Source of the DNA: Prodigiosinella aquatilis
GTDB taxonomy: Bacteria > Pseudomonadota > Gammaproteobacteria > Enterobacterales > Enterobacteriaceae
Assembly: GCA_030388725.1 (NCBI GenBank)
Contig: CP128857.1
Location: forward strand, 372,001 to 436,000
Direction: 5' to 3'
Length of the DNA stretch: 64,000 nucleotides
This document shows positions 35,881 through 44,924 of the stretch, piece after piece. The notes under the pieces were generated by a model that was given only the letters and a program-made list of their open reading frames with translations, had not been told where the DNA came from and ran no database searches. How positions within the stretch are numbered: the stretch's first letter is position 1; each line of letters begins with the position of its first letter. Both the position numbers and the translations under genes were made by a program.

Positions 35881-36251
35881 ACGGATATACGCGGTGGGTA
35901 GTGATGGTCGCATGGCTTGGCATGGGGAATGGCAATGCGTCAGATATCAGTGGGCGAGATCCTTTCTTGCCAGCAGTCAAAGTCAGCTGTAATGAGGTAA
36001 GTCCATCGTCTTTATGGACGTTGAGAGGGCTTGTTGGCGATGCAACACAATGGGTGGGATGGCTGGAGCGACCAGAAAAACCGTGGTTGCGTATCAAGTA
36101 TGGAGACCTTATCCAGCCAGAAGGTCTCCAGGTTGTAAGGTTAGATAAAACAGGTGTGGTATTCCGTGTCAACGAAGCGCAGGCGCATTGTGGAGAGACT
36201 GAAATCATGCTGGCTTCACCCTTTGCTAACAAGGAATCGAAGCATGGGTGA
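35877..36251 (+). CDS. hofP: PilP-like protein HofP
   Basis: A small 124-residue protein with a short hydrophobic leader, then GRDPFLPA, the motif found near the start of PilP-type proteins that contact the secretin. LRGLVGDATQWVGWL resembles the PilP beta fold. It starts by an ATGA overlap with hofO and overlaps hofQ by 8 bases. Exact biochemical role is not shown. Confidence 0.82.
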   Translation: MNGYTRWVVMVAWLGMGNGNASDISGRDPFLPAVKVSCNEVSPSSLWTLRGLVGDATQWVGWLERPEKPWLRIKYGDLIQPEGLQVVRLDKTGVVFRVNEAQAHCGETEIMLASPFANKESKHG

Positions 36252-37589
36252 CACGAGGGTGAGTACCCATCGAAAAGCGATGGGATACCAGATAGTAATG
36301 ATGTTAGCACTACTGTTTTTCAGCTTGTCTGCTGTAGCTGGAACGAAAGACAGTCCAGTTTCACTGGCATTTGATAATTCACCGGTACAAAAGGTTTTGC
36401 AGGTATTGGCTGAACATCGGCAGTTGAATCTGGTGGTCGCTCCAGGGGTTGAGGGATCGATCAGCGTGAATCTGAATGGCGTCCCTTGGCAACAGGCGCT
36501 AGACATCATTCTACGTTTGGGAAAGCTGACCTTGGAACGGGAAGGAAATGTGCTGATGGTTTACCCGGCGGATCATCTTAAAGAGGTACAACAACAACAG
36601 AAAGAGCGAGAGGCACAGCAACAGCAGCAACAACCCTTGCACAGCCTGTCAGTAGCATTGCAGTATGCTGATGCCACGGAGGTGGTATCCAGTCTCCAGG
36701 GACAGCGAGGTACGTTACTTACTGAACGAGGCAGAGTAACTGTGGACAAAAGGACCAATACACTATTAGTGAGAGATACTGCTCATGCTCTGGCCCAGAT
36801 GGAACCCTGGATTAAGGCGCTGGATAAGCCATTGGCACAGGTCCAACTGGCCGCGCACATTGTTACTATCAGTAGTGAGAATTTACAGGCATTGGGTGTC
36901 AATTGGGGGTTGGGGGAGGAGGGCGCGACCAGTCAGGCTCTGCGTCTGAATAATTTTAACATCAACCTACCGGTGGAAACACCGACAATCAATGCAGGAT
37001 TCCATTTGGCACGTCTTAATGGAAGGTTGCTGGATTTGGAGTTGATGGCGCTGGAACAGGAAAATGAAGTGGAAATCATTGCCAGTCCTCGTCTGATTAC
37101 CGCTCATCAACAGACTGCGAGCATTAAGCAAGGGACTGAAATTCCTTATCAGGTTTCCAGCGGAGCTAGTGGCTCCACCTCTATCGAATTCAAGGAGGCA
37201 GTACTGGGTATGCAGGTTACGCCGAAAATTCTGCATGGCGGGTTAATTACACTCAATTTGCTAATCAGTCAAAACATGCCAGGAAGGACAATCAAGCAGG
37301 GGGAAGGTGAGGCATTAGCTATTGATAAACAGGAGATTCAAACACAGGTAACAGTAGCTGATGGCGAAACCATTGTGCTGGGGGGGGATTTTTCAACAAC
37401 AAAAAAATAAGGATAGTAACCAGATACCGGGTCTGGGGGGGGTTGCCTTGGGTAGGTAATCTGTTTAAAAGTAGTAACCTGCAGAACACCAGACGGGAAT
37501 TGGTTATTTTTATCACACCGACCCTCATTCAGTCGATGCAACAAGTAGCGAAGGTTGCAATTAATAATAAAAATAAGATGAATTTTTAA
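36244..37589 (+). pseudogene. hofQ: Secretin HofQ, frameshifted near the C-terminus
   Basis: HofQ is the outer-membrane secretin of the hof system. The intact frame is 388 residues: a leader (about 15-32), an AMIN/STN-like N domain (LAFDNSPVQKVLQVLAEH), a Gln-rich linker (about 115-131), and the secretin domain up to VTVADGETIVLGG. It then stops at 37408-37410, after a run of seven A. The rest of the secretin end is still readable in other frames: DSNQIPGLGG follows a shift at the A-run. PWVGNLF, RRELVIFITPTLIQ and a stop at 37587 follow a second shift at a run of eight G (37435-37442). Both shifts are in homopolymers, so base-calling error is possible. The start at 36244 follows AAGGA. Confidence 0.85.
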
Positions 37590-37893
37590 CAATGAGTCAC
37601 TATTTTCGTCAATTATTGTGTTCTCAGTTTGACGCTGCGACGGTTTTAGCATACAAGGATTAGCGAATTGAGCACTAAAGTGTTGTTCCACCGGAGATGT
37701 CGATAAAACGTACTATTTACCCTTATGCGGTAAGTCTCGCGTTTATTCGGTTGCCAAACTACCCTGAGTATTGAGATAATTTTTTGTCTGATTCTCGCAC
37801 TATCGCTCATGAGGTTTCAGTTTAGGTTCCGCCGCAGGTTCCATTGGCGGGGCGGGTTATCATTAACGAATTGTCTTAGTAATACCAAAAAAC
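37590..37893. other. Intergenic region upstream of aroK
   Basis: A 304-bp gap between the end of the hofQ reading remnant and aroK. It should hold the aroK-aroB promoter. CCGCC and GGCGG blocks (about 37829-37857) could pair in the leader. No repeat or gene was found. Confidence 0.4.
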
Positions 37894-38415
37894 ATGGCAG
37901 AGAAACGCAATATCTTTCTGGTTGGGCCTATGGGTGCCGGCAAAAGCACTATTGGCCGTCAGTTAGCTCAGCAACTCAATATGGAGTTCTTCGACTCCGA
38001 TCAAGAAATTGAGCGACGCACTGGGGCTGATGTGGGTTGGGTATTCGATTTGGAAGGCGAAGAAGGCTTCCGTGATCGTGAAGAGAAAGTCATTAATGAA
38101 TTGACGGAAAAGCAAGGGATCGTCCTGGCGACAGGCGGGGGCTCAATAAAGTCGCGCGAGACTCGCAATCGGCTTTCTGCGCGGGGCGTCGTCGTTTATC
38201 TAGAAACAACCATTGAGAAGCAACTGGCTCGCACACAGCGCGATAAAAAACGGCCGTTGCTTCATGTCGAGACACAACCGCGAGAAGTGTTGGAAATGTT
38301 GGCGAAAGAACGTAATCCTTTGTATGAAGAAATCGCTGATGTCACTATTCGCACCGATGAACAAAGCGCTAAGGTAGTTGCTAACCAGATTATTAGTATG
38401 CTGGAAAACAACTGA
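37894..38415 (+). CDS. aroK: Shikimate kinase 1 AroK
   Basis: A 173-residue kinase (the E. coli length) that phosphorylates shikimate at O3 in the aromatic amino acid pathway. The P-loop GPMGAGKST covers residues 11-19. The FDSDQEIE and TGGGS segments bind shikimate. The lid arginine lies in RTQRDKKRPLL. It is followed 52 bases later by aroB, the same pair as in E. coli. Confidence 0.98.
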   Translation: MAEKRNIFLVGPMGAGKSTIGRQLAQQLNMEFFDSDQEIERRTGADVGWVFDLEGEEGFRDREEKVINELTEKQGIVLATGGGSIKSRETRNRLSARGVVVYLETTIEKQLARTQRDKKRPLLHVETQPREVLEMLAKERNPLYEEIADVTIRTDEQSAKVVANQIISMLENN

Positions 38416-38467
38416 GTTTGAACATTGCTTGCATAACGCAGGTTTCTGACAGGTCAATAGTACACGC

Positions 38468-39553
38468 ATGGAAAGAATTACCGTAACGCTGGGGGAGCGT
38501 AGCTACCCGATTACGATAGCCGCTGGGTTGTTTAATGACCCTGCTTCTTTTCTGCCGCTGAAAGCGGGCGATCAAGTAATGTTGGTGACCAATGAAACGT
38601 TGGCACCGTTATACCTTGATACTGTGCGTGATGTGTTGGTAAAGAATAGTATACGGGTTGACCAGGTTATTTTGCCAGACGGTGAGCAGTACAAATCACT
38701 GGCGATACTGGACCAGGTTTTCTCAGCGCTACTGGCTAAACCTCATGGCCGGGATACTACGTTGATCGCACTGGGTGGCGGCGTAATTGGTGACCTTACC
38801 GGTTTTGCCGCTGCCAGCTATCAACGTGGCGTACGCTTTATCCAGGTCCCTACCACATTACTATCTCAGGTTGACTCTTCTGTGGGCGGTAAAACAGCTG
38901 TTAATCACCCGCTGGGGAAGAATATGATCGGGGCCTTTTATCAGCCAGCTTCGGTGGTGATAGACCTCAACTGTCTGAAAACGTTACCTGCGCGGGAGCT
39001 TTCTTCCGGTCTGGCCGAAGTGATCAAATATGGCATTATCCTTGATTATGCGTTCTTTGAGTGGCTGGAGCTGAATATTGAGACAGTGTGCAAGCTTCAG
39101 GATGCATCACTGGCTTATTGTATTCGTCGCTGCTGTGAGCTGAAGGCAGAAGTGGTAGCTGCAGATGAACGTGAAACAGGTCTGCGTGCCTTATTGAATT
39201 TAGGCCATACTTATGGACATGCCATTGAAGCGGAAATGGGTTATGGCAACTGGCTGCATGGTGAGGCAGTCGCGGCAGGAATCATGATGGCAGCTCATAC
39301 TGCCAGACGTCTTGGGCAGTTTTCTTCCTCTGACGTAGAGCGTGTCAAATTGTTATTGTCACGTGCCGGGTTGCCGGTTCATGGCCCTCAGCAAATGGCC
39401 CCTGAATCTTATTTGCCACATATGATGCGGGATAAAAAAGTACTGGCGGGGGAACTGCGTTTGGTGTTGCCAACCGCTATTGGTCAATCTGAAGTGTGCA
39501 GCGGTGTTCCCCATGAGCTTGTTCTGGCGTCAATTGCAGATTGTCTTCCCTGA
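38468..39553 (+). CDS. aroB: 3-dehydroquinate synthase AroB
   Basis: A 361-residue NAD- and metal-dependent enzyme (362 in E. coli) that cyclises DAHP to 3-dehydroquinate. ALGGGVIGDLTGFAAASY binds the dinucleotide. The metal-binding residues fall in LAEVIKYG, NLGHTYGHAIEAEMGYG and WLHGEAVAAG. VDSSVGGKTAVNHP is also intact. It sits between aroK and damX in the conserved aroKB-damX-dam-rpe-gph-trpS run. Confidence 0.98.
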   Translation: MERITVTLGERSYPITIAAGLFNDPASFLPLKAGDQVMLVTNETLAPLYLDTVRDVLVKNSIRVDQVILPDGEQYKSLAILDQVFSALLAKPHGRDTTLIALGGGVIGDLTGFAAASYQRGVRFIQVPTTLLSQVDSSVGGKTAVNHPLGKNMIGAFYQPASVVIDLNCLKTLPARELSSGLAEVIKYGIILDYAFFEWLELNIETVCKLQDASLAYCIRRCCELKAEVVAADERETGLRALLNLGHTYGHAIEAEMGYGNWLHGEAVAAGIMMAAHTARRLGQFSSSDVERVKLLLSRAGLPVHGPQQMAPESYLPHMMRDKKVLAGELRLVLPTAIGQSEVCSGVPHELVLASIADCLP

Positions 39554-39564
39554 GGAAGGCATTT

Positions 39565-39580
39565 TTCTGGTTAACCAGAA
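39565..39580. repeat. Perfect 16-bp palindrome after aroB
   Basis: TTCTGGTTAACCAGAA lies in the aroB-damX gap, 12 bases after the aroB stop, and is preceded by a T-run. It could form a hairpin or be a protein site. There is no T tail on the plus side, so terminator function is uncertain. Confidence 0.35.
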
Positions 39581-39687
39581 CTGGCGAGTTCCCGATACTT
39601 TGTTAAAATACAAGGCATTGTAATTTAGTGACGCGCGGGTAGCCGATATCCGCAGACATTAGCCTTTCAGTAGGGGGAGGGGTTTAA

Positions 39688-40692
39688 ATGGGTGAGTTCA
39701 ATCCGGAAGATGACCTTAAGCCGGATGCCAGCGATCATCGGCCACCACGCCAGCAAAAAAAACGTAATGGGTTTGCCATTTCCAGCGTGGCGTTGTCCAG
39801 ACAATACGTGATGATTGGCATTGGTATTCTGGTACTACTGCTATTGATCATAGGTATTGGTTCCGCACTACAGGCGCCACCGCCTCAACAGGCCTCCCAG
39901 CAGCCAGCAACCATAGCGAAGAATATTGATCTGTCGTCGTCATCTTCTACAGCACAAGGTACTCCGGCACCTGTCGTCGGGAATAATGTCAATGCTATTA
40001 CGCCACAGACGTTGAGTGCTCCTCCGATTTCCGACACACCAACGCAGGCGCCGTTGCAACCGCAGAATGCAAATCAACAACGAATTGAATTGCCGGGTAA
40101 TATTGCTGATACGCTTTCTCAACCACAGAAACAGGATCGAATTAATGCATTTACTCAGGAGGACATGGGTAATCATGCAGGTTTATCAACGTTACCTACT
40201 ACTCCAGCGACCGTGACGCCGCCGCCCGGAACTCGTTCTCCGAGTGAAAAAATGTCGAACTCTTCGTCGAAGAGGGTTTCACCGGAGCATCAGGTACCGG
40301 TAAAAAGTACGTACAGTAGGCCAAAAACACCGACGACGGCAGTGGCACCGGCGCCTTCCAGTAAAGTGGCAACAAGTTCCAGAGGTTCCGCTTCGACTGT
40401 CGGCAGTCTGGGCGTCGCCATCAAAAATGCACCAGCTAGTTATTTTACACTGCAACTGAGTGGCGCTTCCCACGAGAATTCGTTGAAAGCCTACGCCAGA
40501 GCGCAGAAGTTGACTAACTATTGGGTGTATAAAACCAAGCGTGATGGACAGCCTTGGTATGTGTTGGTCAATGGTGTTTATGCATCTTCTGGCGATGCCA
40601 GGCGTGCTGTTGTGTCTTTGCCAGCAGATGTCCAGGCAAAAAAACCATGGGTTAAGCCGATCCGTCAGGTGAAGCAAGACTTGAGTAAGTAA
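39688..40692 (+). CDS. damX: Cell division protein DamX (SPOR domain)
   Basis: A 334-residue bitopic membrane protein. The cytoplasmic N-terminus is followed by a membrane helix (about residues 49-67). A long periplasmic linker rich in Pro, Gln, Ser and Thr (about 68-245) comes next. The C-terminal SPOR domain (about 248-325; ASYFTLQLSGASHENSLKAY, then KTKRDGQPWYVLVNGVYAS) binds septal glycan. E. coli DamX has 428 residues, so the linker is about 90 residues shorter here. It is located between aroB and dam, as in E. coli. Confidence 0.93.
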   Translation: MGEFNPEDDLKPDASDHRPPRQQKKRNGFAISSVALSRQYVMIGIGILVLLLLIIGIGSALQAPPPQQASQQPATIAKNIDLSSSSSTAQGTPAPVVGNNVNAITPQTLSAPPISDTPTQAPLQPQNANQQRIELPGNIADTLSQPQKQDRINAFTQEDMGNHAGLSTLPTTPATVTPPPGTRSPSEKMSNSSSKRVSPEHQVPVKSTYSRPKTPTTAVAPAPSSKVATSSRGSASTVGSLGVAIKNAPASYFTLQLSGASHENSLKAYARAQKLTNYWVYKTKRDGQPWYVLVNGVYASSGDARRAVVSLPADVQAKKPWVKPIRQVKQDLSK

Positions 40693-40770
40693 TACTAATT
40701 AAGCCCTGATGTGCGGTCTGAAACAGAGTACAATCCGTGGCTCTGTAACGTATGAGTAGCTAACGACGGC

Positions 40771-41586
40771 ATGAAGAAAAACCGCGCTTTCTTAAAATGG
40801 GCTGGTGGGAAATATCCGCTGGTAGAGGAAATTCGCCGATATCTACCAGCGGGAGATCGCTTAATTGAGCCTTTTGTTGGTGCAGGTTCGGTATTTCTCA
40901 ATACGGAGTACGATAATTATATACTGGCAGATATTAATAGTGATCTCATTAATCTCTATAATATCGTTAAAACCAATACTGATGATTTTATCCGAGATTC
41001 TCGCAAATTATTTACTGATGAAATGAATACTTCCGAGGTATTTTACGTACTGCGAAGTGAGTTCAATCTCTGTACGGATGCCTATCGACGAGCATTATTG
41101 TTTCTCTATCTTAATCGTCATTGTTACAACGGGTTATGCCGTTACAACATGCGTGGTGAATTTAACGTGCCGTTTGGCCGTTATAAAAAGCCTTATTTCC
41201 CAGAAGAAGAATTACACTGGTTTGCACAAAAGGCAAAAAATGCCATCTTTGTCTGTGAACATTATCATCAGACCTTGACTCAAGCTGAGCGTGGTTCGGT
41301 TGTATATTGCGATCCACCTTATGCACCTTTGTCGGCAACGGCAAATTTCACGGCCTACCACACCAGTAATTTTAATAATAATGATCAGCAGAATCTGGCG
41401 CAGTTGGCTTATCAACTATCTGTGGAAAACAATATACCAGTGCTGATATCCAACCATGACACATTACTTACACGAGAATGGTATCAAGGGGCATCATCGT
41501 TGTATGTGGTTATGGCTCGTCGTACTATCAGCCGCAATATTTCAGGACGCAGCAAGGTTAACGAGTTACTGGCTTTATATCGCTGA
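40771..41586 (+). CDS. dam: DNA adenine methyltransferase Dam
   Basis: A 271-residue alpha-class N6-adenine methyltransferase for GATC sites (278 in E. coli). It acts in mismatch repair, replication timing and gene regulation. The cofactor motif FLKWAGGKYPL is near the N-terminus (residues 6-16), with PFVGAGSVFLN near 32. The catalytic DPPY starts at Asp181, as in E. coli. The target-recognition segment (NRHCYNGLCRYN, GEFNVPFGRYKKPY) is conserved. Confidence 0.97.
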   Translation: MKKNRAFLKWAGGKYPLVEEIRRYLPAGDRLIEPFVGAGSVFLNTEYDNYILADINSDLINLYNIVKTNTDDFIRDSRKLFTDEMNTSEVFYVLRSEFNLCTDAYRRALLFLYLNRHCYNGLCRYNMRGEFNVPFGRYKKPYFPEEELHWFAQKAKNAIFVCEHYHQTLTQAERGSVVYCDPPYAPLSATANFTAYHTSNFNNNDQQNLAQLAYQLSVENNIPVLISNHDTLLTREWYQGASSLYVVMARRTISRNISGRSKVNELLALYR

Positions 41587-41717
41587 GTCGGTCGTAGTAG
41601 TATTGAAGATGTGATTGACCGGAAAAGAGTCTTGTTTCCGCACAGTAGCTGACCGGAAAGATCGTTACGTGATTAGTCCCGGCAGTAGAATACAGACTTG
41701 ATGGTTTGGAGAAGCGA

Positions 41718-42395
41718 ATGAAACCGTTTTTAATCGCCCCGTCTATATTATCGGCTGACTTTGCCAGGCTAGGTGAAGATACTGCGAAGGTACTGTCGGC
41801 AGGAGCAGATGTGGTTCACTTTGATGTGATGGATAACCACTATGTTCCCAATCTGACGATTGGCCCGATGGTGCTTAAATCGCTGCGTAGTTACGGGATT
41901 ACCGCACCGATTGATGTTCATCTAATGGTAAAGCCCGTTGATCGGCTGATTCCGGACTTTGCCGAAGCGGGGGCCAGTTTTATCACTTTCCATCCTGAAG
42001 CTTCTGAACATATCGATCGTACCCTGCAATTGATTAAGGAGCATGGCTGTAAAGCCGGTCTGGTTTTTAATCCTGCTACGTCACTTAGCTACCTGGATTA
42101 TGTAATGGATAAGCTGGATGTCATCCTGCTGATGTCCGTTAACCCCGGTTTTGGCGGCCAGTCGTTCATCCCTGCGACACTGGATAAATTGCGTCAGGTA
42201 CGCAAACTGATCGATGACAGTGGCTATGATATTCGCCTGGAGGTCGATGGCGGCGTCAAAGCGGACAAGATTGGTGAAATTGCAGCAGCGGGCGCAGATA
42301 TGTTTGTTGCTGGTTCGGCAATATTCAATCAGCCTGACTACCGTGTGGTTATTGATCAGATGCGTAAGGAACTGGCAAAGGTCGCGCATGATTGA
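41718..42395 (+). CDS. rpe: Ribulose-phosphate 3-epimerase
   Basis: A 225-residue TIM-barrel enzyme that interconverts ribulose-5-phosphate and xylulose-5-phosphate. Metal-binding residues lie in VHFDVMDNHYVPN and DVHLMV. The second catalytic Asp lies in LEVDGGVK, and the phosphate loop in FVAGSAIF. The ATG at 41718 (GGAGA 5 bases before) gives the E. coli length; the upstream in-frame start at 41706 adds MEKR. The gph start overlaps its end by 8 bases. Confidence 0.97.
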   Translation: MKPFLIAPSILSADFARLGEDTAKVLSAGADVVHFDVMDNHYVPNLTIGPMVLKSLRSYGITAPIDVHLMVKPVDRLIPDFAEAGASFITFHPEASEHIDRTLQLIKEHGCKAGLVFNPATSLSYLDYVMDKLDVILLMSVNPGFGGQSFIPATLDKLRQVRKLIDDSGYDIRLEVDGGVKADKIGEIAAAGADMFVAGSAIFNQPDYRVVIDQMRKELAKVAHD

Positions 42396-43092
42396 GCTTA
42401 CCTCTATCCGCGGGCTGGCGTTTGATCTTGATGGTACGTTGGTAAACAGTGCTCCGGGACTGGCTCAGGCCATTGATCTGGCATTGCAGGAACAATCATT
42501 ACCTGTGGCGGGTGAAACACGTGTGTCCACCTGGATTGGCAATGGTGCGGATGTCCTTGTTGAACGTGCACTACGTTGGGCTGGTGTCGCGCCGTTACCG
42601 CAACAGATTCGTGACACACGGATGTTATTCGATAAGTATTATGCCCAAACGATAGACAGCGGCAGTACGCTATTCCCACACGTCAAAGAGACATTGGCCC
42701 AGTTGGTGGCGCGAGGTTTCCCGATGGCGGTAGTCACGAATAAACCTACGCCTTTTGTGGCCCCGCTGTTGGATTCTCTCGGTATTGGTGACTATTTCCC
42801 ATTGATTATCGGTGGTGATGATGTGGTACAGAAGAAACCGCATCCTGCACCGTTATATCTGGTATTGGGGAAATTGGGGTTACGGGTAAATGAGTTGTTG
42901 TTTGTCGGTGATTCACGCAATGATATACAAGCATCCCAGGCTGCCGGTTGCCCGTGTGTCGGTATGACCTATGGATATAACTATGGTGAAGCGATAGCAC
43001 TTAGCCACCCTGATGTGGTTCTGGATCGTTTTGCTGATTTATTGACCCTTGTCGGGCCGTCATCTTTAAAAAATCAGGAAGCATTAGCATGA
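42388..43092 (+). CDS. gph: Phosphoglycolate phosphatase
   Basis: A HAD-superfamily phosphatase of 234 residues that clears 2-phosphoglycolate formed during DNA repair. Motif I FDLDGTLVNSAPGL (nucleophile Asp about residue 13), motif II VVTNKPTPFV and motif IV VGDSRNDIQA are intact. E. coli Gph (252) has an extra insert in the cap. The ATG at 42388 overlaps rpe, and trpS overlaps its stop by 4 bases. A longer frame reaching back to 42214 lies inside rpe and is not used. Confidence 0.96.
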   Translation: MIELTSIRGLAFDLDGTLVNSAPGLAQAIDLALQEQSLPVAGETRVSTWIGNGADVLVERALRWAGVAPLPQQIRDTRMLFDKYYAQTIDSGSTLFPHVKETLAQLVARGFPMAVVTNKPTPFVAPLLDSLGIGDYFPLIIGGDDVVQKKPHPAPLYLVLGKLGLRVNELLFVGDSRNDIQASQAAGCPCVGMTYGYNYGEAIALSHPDVVLDRFADLLTLVGPSSLKNQEALA

Positions 43093-44093
43093 GTAAGCCC
43101 ATTGTATTTAGCGGCGCACAGCCGTCTGGTGAGTTGACCATTGGTAACTACATGGGTGCGTTACGCCAGTGGGTCAACATGCAAGATGATTTTGACTGCG
43201 TTTACTGCATTGTGGATCTGCACGCCATTACGGTACGACAGGATACACAGCAACTGAGGAAAGCAACGCTGGATACACTGGCACTTTATCTGGCCTGCGG
43301 TATTGACCCACAGAAGAGCACCATTTTTGTTCAGTCTCATGTACCGGAACATACTCAGTTAAGCTGGGTGCTCAACTGTTATACCTATTTTGGTGAGTTG
43401 AGCCGGATGACGCAGTTTAAGGATAAATCTGCCCGTTATGCTGAAAACATTAATGCCGGCCTGTTTGACTATCCGGTACTAATGGCGGCGGATATTCTCC
43501 TGTATCAAACCAATCAGGTACCCGTTGGGGAAGACCAGAAACAGCATCTGGAACTGAGTCGCGATATTGCCCAGCGGTTTAATACGCTGTATGGCGATAT
43601 CTTTAGCGTACCGGAGCCATTCATCCCTAAATCTGGTGCCCGCGTGATGTCACTGCTGGAGCCGACCAGGAAGATGTCTAAGTCGGATGAGAACCGCAAT
43701 AATGTGATTGGACTGCTGGAAGATCCAAAATCAGTGGTGAAGAAAATCAAACGAGCGGTGACTGATTCCGACGAGCCGCCAGTGGTGCGCTACGATCTGG
43801 AGAACAAACCTGGGGTTTCCAATCTGCTGGATATTCTGTCTGCGGTAACGGGTAAATCGCTCCCTGAACTGGAGACGGAATTTGAAGGCCAGATGTATGG
43901 CCACCTGAAAGGTGCTGTAGCTGATGCTGTCTCAGGAATGTTAAGTGAATTACAGGAACGCTATCATCGTTTTCGCAATGATGAGGTTTTTCTGCAACAG
44001 GTAATGCGTGACGGTGCGCAAAAAGCGAGTATCCGTGCACAGGAAACGCTGACGAAGGTATACGAAGCTGTTGGGTTCGTTGCTCGTCCGTAA
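43089..44093 (+). CDS. trpS: Tryptophanyl-tRNA synthetase
   Basis: A class I aminoacyl-tRNA synthetase of 334 residues (the E. coli length) that charges tRNA-Trp. The HIGH-like signature is in GAQPSGELTIGNYMGAL (residues 9-25). The KMSKS loop appears exactly as KMSKS (about 195-199), with VGEDQKQHLELSRD in the active site. It starts within the gph stop codon overlap (ATGA) and ends the rpe-gph-trpS unit. Confidence 0.98.
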   Translation: MSKPIVFSGAQPSGELTIGNYMGALRQWVNMQDDFDCVYCIVDLHAITVRQDTQQLRKATLDTLALYLACGIDPQKSTIFVQSHVPEHTQLSWVLNCYTYFGELSRMTQFKDKSARYAENINAGLFDYPVLMAADILLYQTNQVPVGEDQKQHLELSRDIAQRFNTLYGDIFSVPEPFIPKSGARVMSLLEPTRKMSKSDENRNNVIGLLEDPKSVVKKIKRAVTDSDEPPVVRYDLENKPGVSNLLDILSAVTGKSLPELETEFEGQMYGHLKGAVADAVSGMLSELQERYHRFRNDEVFLQQVMRDGAQKASIRAQETLTKVYEAVGFVARP

Positions 44094-44122
44094 TGCTGGT
44101 TGGCCAGATTGATGTCGGACAA

Positions 44123-44142
44123 CAGCCCCGGTTTCGGGGCTG
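44123..44142. terminator. Hairpin between trpS and darP
   Basis: An 8-bp stem, CAGCCCCG with CGGGGCTG, with a GTTT tetraloop, lies in the 90-bp gap between the converging genes. No U-run is seen on either strand. It probably blocks read-through in both directions. Confidence 0.55.
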
Positions 44143-44183
44143 AGTCAGCTATATCAGGAATAATTTTCTCATTACTGGCATTG

Positions 44184-44735
44184 TTATTCGTTTGATTCAG
44201 CCAGTTCACGCAGGTACTGAAAAATCTGGCGGGCTGATTTTGGCGGCTTGTTATCAGTTTTCTCTTTTTGCGCGTTCCTTGCCAGAGAACGTAATTGCTG
44301 ACGGTCGGCTTGTGGATAGCGTGTCAGAATATCTGGAATAGCATCGTCTCCATTCTCTATTAGTCTATCACGTAGTTGTTCCAGCTTATGAAATAGCACA
44401 ATCTGCTGATTATGACGGTTTTTCAGTTTATCCAGGGCGGCTTTGATCGGCTCTGGATCACGGGCACGCAGCATTTTACCGATCAACTGGAGCTGGCGAC
44501 GGCGGCCTTCTTTTTTTATCCGTTGCGCGAGTTCAATCGCTGCTCGCAGATCTTCATCAAGCGGAATGCGGTCCAGCGCGTTTTTACCCAGTTCTACCAA
44601 TTCGGCACCCAGATCTTTCAAGGCTTCGGCATCACGCTTTATTTCGCTTTTACTGACCCAGATAATTTCATCATCATCGTCGTCTTGGCTGTTGTCTGGA
44701 ACGTCATCCAGCCAGTCTTCGGGATGTTTGTTCAT
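44184..44735 (-). CDS. darP: Ribosome-associated protein DarP (YjgA)
   Basis: A 183-residue helical, highly charged protein of the DUF615 family that helps late assembly of the 50S ribosomal subunit. The acidic N-terminus (SQDDDDDEIIWVSKSE) is followed by the conserved LKDLGAELVELGKNALDRIPLDEDLRAAI block and KKEGRRRQLQLIGKMLR. It is divergent from pmbA, the same pairing as in E. coli, where both sit far from trpS. Confidence 0.93.
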   Translation of the reverse strand: MNKHPEDWLDDVPDNSQDDDDDEIIWVSKSEIKRDAEALKDLGAELVELGKNALDRIPLDEDLRAAIELAQRIKKEGRRRQLQLIGKMLRARDPEPIKAALDKLKNRHNQQIVLFHKLEQLRDRLIENGDDAIPDILTRYPQADRQQLRSLARNAQKEKTDNKPPKSARQIFQYLRELAESNE

Positions 44736-44924
44736 GGTTGACTCCCTAAAAAAGAGGCTGATCCTATCAGGTTATGGGCTTTCTGCGAAATTGTCTGCAG
44801 ATCCTGTTAGACTCAAAAGCATTATGCTACATCTTTTTATGCGGATGTGTGGTGACGAATAGCGTTCACACGGAATTCGTAGCATCATTTATCTGAATAT
44901 TTTCTCACTCATTATGGCAGATCG

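Noticed and set aside
36573..36758. Minus-strand frame with a run of cysteines
   Set aside because: It is the reverse reading of the CAA/CAG glutamine tract in hofQ.
42214..42387. Upstream in-frame extension of gph
   Set aside because: It lies within rpe; the ATG at 42388 gives the family's usual N-terminus.
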